Source of the DNA: UBA1435 sp041663285
Lineage (GTDB): Bacteria > Patescibacteriota > Microgenomatia > UBA12405
DNA: 25,512 nucleotides
Direction: 5' to 3'
NCBI GenBank assembly: GCA_041663285.1
Contig: JBAZSP010000017.1
Coordinates: forward strand, 1 to 25,512
This document shows, piece by piece, positions 19,423 to 25,512 of the stretch (positions within the stretch are counted from its first letter, which is position 1; each line of letters opens with the position of its first letter). Both the position numbers and the translations under genes were made by a program. The notes beneath the pieces are model-generated. The model was not told where the DNA came from, searched no databases, and saw nothing but the letters and a program-made list of their open reading frames with translations.

Positions 19423-19551
19423 CCTCCAATTTCAGGCCAGCACGGTGATCTCACAACTGTGAGGAGATCAAAAAAAATGAATCTGGGCCCGCTGGCATGT
19501 TGCAGCGATCACCCCCGGATTCAAGGGTTCGTATATGTTGAGGAGGACACA

Positions 19552-19803
19552 ATGACAGAGACTAAGGCTGGACAACGGACGTGTTCGAATGGCCACCCCA
19601 TCCAATCCGGATGGGTATCGTGCCCCCAGTGCGGAGAAAGCCTTCCGGCACAAACGGACTCCGAACGCATCGCTGCGCTCGAAGCTCGTGTGAGCGAAAT
19701 GGAGAATCTCCTCTCGGACATCGCTGAGGCGAAGCAGACCCCGTCCACCAAGGACGACAAGTCTGCTTGGCGACACCTCGGGCGCTGGCTCCTGAATCAC
19801 TAG
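19552..19803 (+). CDS. Small zinc-ribbon protein in GC-rich cassette
   Basis: 83 aa from ATG 19552, selected by a textbook GGAGG 5 nt upstream. N-terminal single zinc ribbon: CSNGHPIQSGWVSCPQCG with C-x3-H...C-x2-C, then a coiled-coil stretch ERIAALEARVSEMENLLSDIAEA and a basic tail WRHLGRWLLNH. An in-frame ATG at 19477, with GAGGAG 10 nt upstream, would add 25 residues. Base composition and codon use (GC-ending codons, Ala/Glu/Arg) differ sharply from adjacent genes. Looks horizontally acquired or from another genome. Function unknown; zinc ribbons of this kind often sit in membrane or tail-anchored adaptor proteins. Confidence 0.65.
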   Translation: MTETKAGQRTCSNGHPIQSGWVSCPQCGESLPAQTDSERIAALEARVSEMENLLSDIAEAKQTPSTKDDKSAWRHLGRWLLNH

Positions 19804-19869
19804 CATCGGCTTTGGCATTGGCTACGGATCAATCGGCAATCGATTCTCAAAACAAGAAAGGAGCGCAAA

Positions 19870-20442
19870 ATGCGCACCATCGGAATCGTTCTCGGAGTCG
19901 CTCTCGTCGTTGCCTTGTTCGTCTGGCCCGGGATTGCCTTCGGCCACCCCGTCTGGGGACCCTGGCCGCAAGCCGACAACGCGTCCGCCGAGACCTGGCC
20001 CGCGCCCGACCCTACCGACGCCCCCGCCGCCGATCCCGCGCCCGCCGCGCCCGAAACCGCGCCCGCCGCGTCCACCGCCGAGGACTCTGAGGAAACCATC
20101 TGGTCCGATCCTGATGCCGTGGATAGCACCTCCGCCGAGTACCCCCTGGGTGACTCTAAGGCGTGGACCTATGTCCAAGCCTGGAACACCGTGGAGGTTA
20201 CCTCGACCGTCCACTTTGTGGTCGCTCCCGGGTGGGTGGTTCGGATGTCCGGCTATACGGGGACTCGCTATCAGATCTGGGGCAAGCTGCCTCTGGATCG
20301 CCTCGCGGAAATGGCCAAGGAATGCCAATCCCGGGACAAGCTGCCCTTTATCCCCCAAGTCGTCGTCATCGACGATAACAAGGATCCGGATATCGGCAAA
20401 CTGCCCCGTGGTTGGTCCATCCAGCCCTTTCCCCGCAGCTAG
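19870..20442 (+). CDS. Secreted Pro/Ala-rich protein in GC-rich cassette
   Basis: 190 aa from ATG 19870; GAAAGGAG lies 6 nt upstream, an unmistakable Shine-Dalgarno. Signal peptide RTIGIVLGVALVVALFVWPGIAFG, then WPQADNASAE and a long Ala/Pro/Asp-rich linker (about residues 40-75), then a compact domain: SKAWTYVQAWNTVEVTSTVHFVVAPGW, IWGKLPLDRLAEMAKECQSRDKL, FIPQVVVIDDNKDP, ending PRGWSIQPFPRS. Only one Cys. I do not recognise the domain. 66 nt after the zinc-ribbon gene, same strand, same atypical composition, so one operon. Other GC-rich frames overlapping it are shadows. Confidence 0.68.
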   Translation: MRTIGIVLGVALVVALFVWPGIAFGHPVWGPWPQADNASAETWPAPDPTDAPAADPAPAAPETAPAASTAEDSEETIWSDPDAVDSTSAEYPLGDSKAWTYVQAWNTVEVTSTVHFVVAPGWVVRMSGYTGTRYQIWGKLPLDRLAEMAKECQSRDKLPFIPQVVVIDDNKDPDIGKLPRGWSIQPFPRS

Positions 20443-20474
20443 CGAGAGCTCGCCCCTACAACCGAATAATCGTG

Positions 20475-20521
20475 CCCCACCGGGATACTCAAACAAGCGA
20501 TGGCTTGTTTGCCCGGTGGGG
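20475..20521 (+). terminator. Strong two-part hairpin ending the GC-rich cassette
   Basis: Outer stem CCCCACCGGG/CCCGGTGGGG and inner stem AAACAAGC-GATG-GCTTGTTT. No T-tract follows, so an atypical terminator or mRNA-stabilising end. Confidence 0.7.
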
Positions 20522-20736
20522 TTACGGTGTTGGTTGTGGTGAGTATGAGTTTTGCGGATGGTAGTCTTCCGATTTTATCGGAACTGACGAGTCCTAATTT
20601 TTAAATTAAGACTGCTACAGGCTTATCCACTAAGTCCTGAGCTTGTCGAAGGACGAAACTACCAAACCTTAAAAAGATATTCAAATTAATTCCTCATTCT
20701 TGATTCTCCCCTTAAATATGGAGGGTAAATTAAATT
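20522..20736. other. Spacer with CCTGAGC repeat before the glycan locus
   Basis: Composition returns to AT-rich near 20570. GTCCTGAGCTTGTCGAAGGAC at 20633-20653 is a widespread palindromic repeat class. No gene seen. GGAGGG at 20720 lies 12 nt before the GT2 start; TAAATT lies closer. Confidence 0.55.
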
Positions 20737-21600
20737 ATGGCCATTAAAGCTAACCCACTAATTTCCGTCCTCCTGCCTGTCTACAACGGGGAAGCTTATT
20801 TGGCCCAATCCATCCGCAGTATTCTCAATCAAACTTTAACTGATTTTGAATTGATTTGCATTAACGACGGCTCCACTGATTCCAGCCTCAAAATCTTGCG
20901 GCAATTCGCCCGTACCGACAAAAGGATCAGAATTTTAAATAATGCCCAAAATATGGGCATGGCCGCCTCTCTTAACCGCGCCCTACCCCTATCCAAAGGC
21001 AAATATATCGCCCGCATGGATGCCGATGATATTTCCCTATCCACTCGCTTCCAAAAACAGGTCGCCCTACTTGAATCAAACCCCAAATTAGTCGCCGTCG
21101 GCGGCCAAGAAGATATTATCAACGATGCTGGCGATGTCATTGCTCAAAAGTTTTTCCCTACCAATCCCCAAACCTGCTACCAGGTATTAGCCAACTTCAT
21201 GCCTATCCAGCCTCCTACCCTCATGGTCCGTGGCGACGCTTTCCGCTCAATCCGTTACAACACCACTATCTGTAAAAATGACGACATCAACATCTACTTC
21301 AAATTACTACAATTTGGGGAATTGAGTAATGTCGACTCGATTATTTTCCAATATCGCCAAACTGCTTCCTCCCTCACCCACTCCAACGCTAAAAAAGTCT
21401 ATTTTATGGCCTTGCGCAACCGTCTCGACGCCATGATCAACTTTGGCTACCGACCCAACCTCTTGCGCCTTATCGGACTAATCACCGAAACTGCCTTTAT
21501 CAGTCTCGTCCCCTCCAACTGGATAATTACCATTTTTAACTTCTTTCGTCAAACCAGACCAACCACCACTATCTCATCCTCGGTTGATTATTTAAAATAA
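20737..21600 (+). CDS. GT2-family glycosyltransferase
   Basis: 287 aa. GT-A fold of family 2: ISVLLPVYNGEAYLAQSIRSIL, NDGSTDSSL (first Asp of nucleotide site), NAQNMGMAASLNRAL, ARMDADDIS (DxD metal site), and GGQEDIIND. C-terminal helix region without strong membrane segments (FGYRPNLLRLIGLITETAF is amphipathic/hydrophobic). It adds a sugar from a nucleotide donor to a cell-surface glycan. Start ATG 20737; promoter uncertain. 4 nt before the membrane protein gene, so clearly the same operon. Confidence 0.9.
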   Translation: MAIKANPLISVLLPVYNGEAYLAQSIRSILNQTLTDFELICINDGSTDSSLKILRQFARTDKRIRILNNAQNMGMAASLNRALPLSKGKYIARMDADDISLSTRFQKQVALLESNPKLVAVGGQEDIINDAGDVIAQKFFPTNPQTCYQVLANFMPIQPPTLMVRGDAFRSIRYNTTICKNDDINIYFKLLQFGELSNVDSIIFQYRQTASSLTHSNAKKVYFMALRNRLDAMINFGYRPNLLRLIGLITETAFISLVPSNWIITIFNFFRQTRPTTTISSSVDYLK

Positions 21601-21604
21601 TCAT

Positions 21605-23128
21605 ATGGTCAACCGCCTACTTTGCTTTGCCCTAGTGTTCTTCCTTTTAGGCTGGTACGTAGTTCAACTTCGGCTTTATCTTGACGATAGCTATTTCATC
21701 TTCCCCGCTCAAACCCATTCCTACACCGCCCACTTTAACACTTATACCCAATATTACGGTATTTTCCGTCCTCTTACATTGCTCTATTACTATTTTATCT
21801 ATACTTCCTTCCTTGCCTACCCCAGCCTTAGCCACCTCCTCCCCTTTTTCCTCTTTATAATCACCATTTTAGTCCTTTACCGTCTTTTCCAATCCCAAAA
21901 CCTCTCTCCCCGAGCCTCTTTAAGCATCTGCCTTCTAATCGCTCTTACCCCCTTTGCTCTCGAAGGATATTCCTGGTTTGCCGCCAACAGCGCCATTATT
22001 GCCTATTTTTTGTTCATCACCAACCTTTGGCTTCTTATCACCAAAAAACCGAACTTTTTTACCTTAATTATTTCTCTCCTGCTTAACCTCCTGGCAACTT
22101 TTACCTATGAGTCAACCATTTTCATGCCCTTAATTTTTATATATCTTTTCCTAACCCGGTCAAGACGTTCTTCCTCCAGCAGACTGACTTTTACTAAGAC
22201 CATTCTGGCCATCCTTCTTTTTCTAGCTCCAGTCGCTGGTTATTTATATCTCCGTCTCGCTTTCCCGCCAATTATCTTTTCCCGTATTCAGTTTCTTAGT
22301 CCTCAACAACTGCTGTTAAATATTCTCCAAACAACTAAATCTTTTGTCGCCTTATTTAGCCCCTCTCAACTAGTCAACTTCTGGTATCAACCATCCGTTA
22401 ATGGCTTATTCAGTCTTGCTTCCTCCCCTTTCCTGTCTATCCTTTCTATTCTGTTTATAGCCTCCTTAATTTATACCCTATTTTTCACCCATCCATCCCC
22501 AGTCAAACCACCCCGTCCTCTTCCTCGTTTTTTTTGGCTATTCACCTTTATTCTTAGCCTCCTTCCCTTAACATTCCAATCGAATTATCTTCCATTTCGC
22601 ACTTACCTTTTACCCCTTACTCTCCTTTTGCTTCTTCTCTCCTCTCAGTTCTCCCGTCAATTCCTCTTGCCCTTAAAACCGGTAATAAAACTAACTTTTA
22701 TTCCCATCATCATCCTTCTTTTGGGTTTAAATATCTCCCCGCTTTCTAACTTGCGCGACCAATATCATCTTGATAAAGAAATTGCTGCTGAAATTAACAA
22801 ACACTCTTTAGCCACTTTTGGCCCCCATCCATATCAGCGCCAAACAATCATCATCGATAATCTGCCAACTAATATGTTGGAATCCGCCACCTACGGGGAT
22901 AGTCTACTTTCAGCCTACTACCACCCCTGGGCTGCTGATTATTTTCACTATTTTCAAACCCAAACTTGGGAAAACTTTGGGCTTATTGATAACCATACTA
23001 GTCAATTTAAATCAAATCTACCCCAATCTCAGCTACTTCTTCAAAAACCCATCCTCTATCTTCGCTATACTGATACCACCAGCTGTCATTACCATCACTG
23101 TCTCGACTTGGTTTCTGTCACCCAGTAA
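21605..23128 (+). CDS. Polytopic membrane protein, GT-C glycosyltransferase-like
   Basis: 507 aa with about ten hydrophobic helices. The first external loop has YLDDSYF, placing two Asp right after helix 1 as in GT-C lipid-linked-sugar transferases. HTHF-like histidines follow (SYTAHFNTYTQYYG). The last ~110 residues are a soluble extracytoplasmic tail (IDNLPTNMLESATYGD, YYHPWAADYFHYF). I infer a polyprenyl-phosphate-sugar-dependent transferase or related glycan-assembly protein; family assignment is not certain. Start ATG 4 nt after the GT2 stop, so translationally linked. Extreme codon bias to C-ending and pyrimidine-rich codons. Confidence 0.65.
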   Translation: MVNRLLCFALVFFLLGWYVVQLRLYLDDSYFIFPAQTHSYTAHFNTYTQYYGIFRPLTLLYYYFIYTSFLAYPSLSHLLPFFLFIITILVLYRLFQSQNLSPRASLSICLLIALTPFALEGYSWFAANSAIIAYFLFITNLWLLITKKPNFFTLIISLLLNLLATFTYESTIFMPLIFIYLFLTRSRRSSSSRLTFTKTILAILLFLAPVAGYLYLRLAFPPIIFSRIQFLSPQQLLLNILQTTKSFVALFSPSQLVNFWYQPSVNGLFSLASSPFLSILSILFIASLIYTLFFTHPSPVKPPRPLPRFFWLFTFILSLLPLTFQSNYLPFRTYLLPLTLLLLLLSSQFSRQFLLPLKPVIKLTFIPIIILLLGLNISPLSNLRDQYHLDKEIAAEINKHSLATFGPHPYQRQTIIIDNLPTNMLESATYGDSLLSAYYHPWAADYFHYFQTQTWENFGLIDNHTSQFKSNLPQSQLLLQKPILYLRYTDTTSCHYHHCLDLVSVTQ

Positions 23129-23158
23129 CTACCCTACTTACTGTAAACTTTACTTAAG

Positions 23159-25512
23159 GTGAAACTAAACAAAACCGACCCGTACCTCATCGGCTTACTC
23201 CTTGTCCTAACTTTTCTAGCCGTAGCTAACTACACCCCTGGCACCTTTCTTCTAGGTTGGGACAACCTTATGCCGGAATTAGATCCTTGGCTCAACCTTA
23301 AACGGACCTTCTTTGCAGTTTGGCAAGAATATCAGGGACTTGGGCTAGTCGGTGGTTTAGGCTTTGCCGCCGATCTCATCCGCCAATTAATTCTTCTTCC
23401 CTTTGCCCTCCTCTTCCCCGCTAGCATTATCCGCTATCTTTGGCTTTTTGCCATGCTGGTTCTTGGCACCCTAGGAGTTTACTTTAATCTTAAAAAACAA
23501 TTGCGTTTCCCATCCTGGATTTCCTTCCTCTCGTCGCTTTTTTATCTACTCAACTTCGGCTCCGTCCAAAATTTCTTTGTCCCTCACGAATCTTTTTCTA
23601 CCTTCTGGGGTTTCTTCCCTTGGTTAATTTTTGCGATTTGGGAGTTACTTAACTTTAAGCACAAACAGAAAACTCTCCCGTCTCCACACCACTCCTGGCG
23701 TAAATTTATCTTTTTGAATCTCCTGGCCACTCCCTCTTTTTACATCCCCACAATTTTTATTGTCTACCTTCTCTGTCTTGGCTGCGTTCTTCTATCGTAT
23801 CTTTTTGTTTCTTTTGATGATTGGAAATCGAAAATTAAAAATTTAGCCAAAATCTCAATCATCATTTTGACCATTAATTCCTTCTGGTTGCTTCCCTTTG
23901 TCTATTTTGTCAAAACCAATTCCCAAAATCCCCGCCAAGCTTTTGCCAACTTTATGGCCACCGATATCACCTACGATCGTAATCTTCGTCGTGGAACTAT
24001 CCCCGACTTTCTCCTACTTCGCGGTTATTACTACGATTTCGATACTGACGGCAATACCACCCTAATGACCCCCTGGCACAACTACTACAGTAATTCATAT
24101 TTCCTTATTCCAGGCTACCTCCTCTCTCTAATCGCCATAGCGGGCTTATTTTCCCTTCTTGTTAATTTCCGCCAACTTACTCCAACACAGCAAGGCCTAA
24201 TCCTTATCTTTTCACTTTGCGCTATCGCCCTGCTACCGTTAACCTGGCCCCTATCCCTTATCAATTCTCTGTTTCGTCAATCGTCATTTTTAAACCAGGT
24301 CTTCCGTTCCCCCTTTACAAAATTCATATATCCCGGCATTTTTTCTTTCACCCTCTTTACCGCCTACGGCCTTCAATTCATCACCAAGCTCACCTCTTCC
24401 CTGAATTACTCCCCAAGAATCTTTTCTTCGTCTTTAATTGTCATCTACAGTATCCTAATCATAATTTATTCATATCCTTCGTTTACTGGAAATTACCTTT
24501 CTCCCCGCCTCCGTCTCACCCTCGAAAAAGACTACTCTCAACTGTTCCAATACTTTAAAAGTAAACCCCCCGATCGTCGAATCGCCACTCTTCCTTCTGG
24601 CACCTTCTGGGGTTGGGTAAATTATCGCTGGGGTTATAATGGCTCCGGTTTCCTGTGGTATGGTTTATCCCAGCCGCTACTCGACCGGGCTTTTGATGTC
24701 TGGAATCCCCAAAACGAGCGCTACTATTGGCAACTGAATTTAGCCCTCCAACAAAAAAACCCCCAGCTTTTAAGCCAACTTCTCAATAAATATCAAATCG
24801 AATATTTAATTTTTGACAATAACATATATTTCCCCGATGAAATGGTGTTTTCTAAGCAAGCATTGTCAACTTCGGATCTCCTTGCCGCCCTCCCCGGTCT
24901 AACTCTCGACCAACAATTTGGCCTAATATCTGTTTACCATTACTCTAACCCAACCCTTCCCTATATAACCACTAAGATAAACGACAGTCCCGACTTCCCC
25001 ACTTACGCCACCCAGCAACCAACCCCCATCATCTCCGGCCTCACTCCCATCTTGCCAGACTGGCACACACCCCCCTTAGAACCCCAGCAGCAAACTGTCA
25101 ACACTCCTGATTCTTCTTTTTACCGGCTCCAAAATAACCTTTCCCATAATAACTTTTCATTCAGTTTTTCTGATTTGGAGTTTAACCAATCTTACGTTCT
25201 TAAGGTTGTACACCGCCATATCCAAGGCCATCCTCTTTATCTCTCTGCCTTTGCTTTTCGCTCGCGTTACAAATTCTTTTATAGCAAAATGCCTGCTTCT
25301 TCAGATTGGCAAACCTCATGGTTTATACTCCCACCCATGGAGCCCTTCGCCTTTTCTAAGGGGCTAACTATTTATTTTGATAACATCTCATACAACCAAA
25401 TTGAAACCATCAACGACATTAAGAATGTCGAAATTTTCCCCTACCCGCTTCAATATAATTACTTCACCCCAACTTCCTATCAACCACCCTTTCGCTACTA
25501 CCAAAAATCCCG
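23159..25512 (+). CDS. Large polytopic membrane protein, arabinofuranosyltransferase-like (partial, continues past window)
   Basis: Open from GTG 23159 (first start after an in-frame TAA at 23144) to the window edge: 784 codons without a stop, and no stop in the last 60 codons I re-read. N-terminal helix, then LLGWDNLMPELDPWLNLKRTFFAVWQ with external Asp/Glu residues, about a dozen helices, then a long soluble domain with LPSGTFWGWVNYRWGYNG, GFLWYGLSQPLLDRAFDVW and NKYQIEYLIFDNN. This plan resembles the AftD/DUF3367-type and YfhO-type GT-C transferases. It would extend an exported glycan using lipid-linked sugar. Third gene of the GT2 operon, 30 nt after the previous stop. The C-terminus is missing. 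Confidence 0.75.
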   Translation, partial: MKLNKTDPYLIGLLLVLTFLAVANYTPGTFLLGWDNLMPELDPWLNLKRTFFAVWQEYQGLGLVGGLGFAADLIRQLILLPFALLFPASIIRYLWLFAMLVLGTLGVYFNLKKQLRFPSWISFLSSLFYLLNFGSVQNFFVPHESFSTFWGFFPWLIFAIWELLNFKHKQKTLPSPHHSWRKFIFLNLLATPSFYIPTIFIVYLLCLGCVLLSYLFVSFDDWKSKIKNLAKISIIILTINSFWLLPFVYFVKTNSQNPRQAFANFMATDITYDRNLRRGTIPDFLLLRGYYYDFDTDGNTTLMTPWHNYYSNSYFLIPGYLLSLIAIAGLFSLLVNFRQLTPTQQGLILIFSLCAIALLPLTWPLSLINSLFRQSSFLNQVFRSPFTKFIYPGIFSFTLFTAYGLQFITKLTSSLNYSPRIFSSSLIVIYSILIIIYSYPSFTGNYLSPRLRLTLEKDYSQLFQYFKSKPPDRRIATLPSGTFWGWVNYRWGYNGSGFLWYGLSQPLLDRAFDVWNPQNERYYWQLNLALQQKNPQLLSQLLNKYQIEYLIFDNNIYFPDEMVFSKQALSTSDLLAALPGLTLDQQFGLISVYHYSNPTLPYITTKINDSPDFPTYATQQPTPIISGLTPILPDWHTPPLEPQQQTVNTPDSSFYRLQNNLSHNNFSFSFSDLEFNQSYVLKVVHRHIQGHPLYLSAFAFRSRYKFFYSKMPASSDWQTSWFILPPMEPFAFSKGLTIYFDNISYNQIETINDIKNVEIFPYPLQYNYFTPTSYQPPFRYYQKS

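Larger units (their letters stand above)
19056..19475 (+). other. Non-coding leader region, rRNA-leader-like
   Basis: About 400 bp with no supported ORF after the consensus promoter. Contains stems such as AAGGGGTTA/TAACCCTT (19128-19150), GGTCTTTAAGGCC, and the boxA-like word at 19243-19254. From 19260 it is repeat-like: TCCGCC...GGCGGA, then the CATCCTG...CAGGATC palindromes (19360-19422). May be the leader of a missing rRNA operon or an unknown RNA. Confidence 0.45.

Noticed and set aside
19822..20542. Long GC-rich ORFs in other frames over the cassette (224 aa minus, 210 aa and 109 aa plus/minus)
   Set aside because: They overlap the SD-supported 83- and 190-aa genes; long open shadows are expected in GC-rich DNA, and their composition is Gly/Arg/Pro-runs without start signals.

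Overview
The window looks like chromosomal DNA of a streamlined candidate-phyla-radiation bacterium (Patescibacteria, most likely Microgenomates-like). This is an inference from small tightly packed genes, many short unrecognised ORFs, a glycan/surface-protein emphasis, tRNAs without encoded CCA, and many CDSs whose -10 box lies 5-8 nt before the start codon (leaderless mRNAs). No rRNA, CRISPR array or transposase gene was seen.

Layout. 1-4850 (minus strand): DUF1858 redox protein, Rrf2/IscR-like regulator with the three cluster cysteines, a possible small RNA and a twin palindrome, a GT28 glycosyltransferase, tRNA-Thr(UGU), an unknown Cys protein, then iscU and iscS separated by two inverted-repeat elements: a dispersed Fe-S assembly region. 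5060-6440 (plus): tRNA-Thr(GGU) directly followed by a phosphodiester glycosidase gene, then a truncated tRNA-Ser copy, a double hairpin, a mini GIY-YIG gene and an intact tRNA-Ser(UGA) into which the GIY-YIG ORF reads. 6475-9150: DUF1266 membrane protein, hibernation factor, SGNH hydrolase, small unknown protein. 9223-11456: rpmG, a radical SAM/SPASM-like protein and an EpmA-like lysyl ligase in tight series. 11457-11814: hairpin-rich spacer. 11815-14877: two small unknown proteins, a P-loop kinase, a lipoprotein, and a divergent ureohydrolase-fold protein on the other strand. 15037-15870: tRNA-Trp, a second mini GIY-YIG gene, tRNA-Ala, and two 5' fragments of tRNA-Ala, each abutting a hairpin pair. 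15938-16446: two small minus-strand ORFs. 16490-18521: galU-like gene, an LPXTG surface protein and a small membrane protein. 18522-20740: repeats, a consensus promoter with an rRNA-type boxA but no rRNA, then a GC-rich two-gene cassette with classical Shine-Dalgarno sites, unlike everything around it. 20737-end: GT2 glycosyltransferase and two large polytopic membrane proteins of a cell-surface glycan locus.

The strongest candidate for something undescribed is the module [5' piece of a tRNA gene]-[two 15-nt hairpins with zero gap]-[CTAGC], seen three times beside intact tRNA genes and once enclosing a GIY-YIG nuclease gene. It suggests a minimal tRNA-targeting mobile unit that restores the tRNA it enters. 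Other points of interest are the leaderless architecture (including CDSs that start 3-4 nt after a tRNA), the foreign-looking GC-rich cassette, and the rpmG/radical-SAM/EpmA-like operon.
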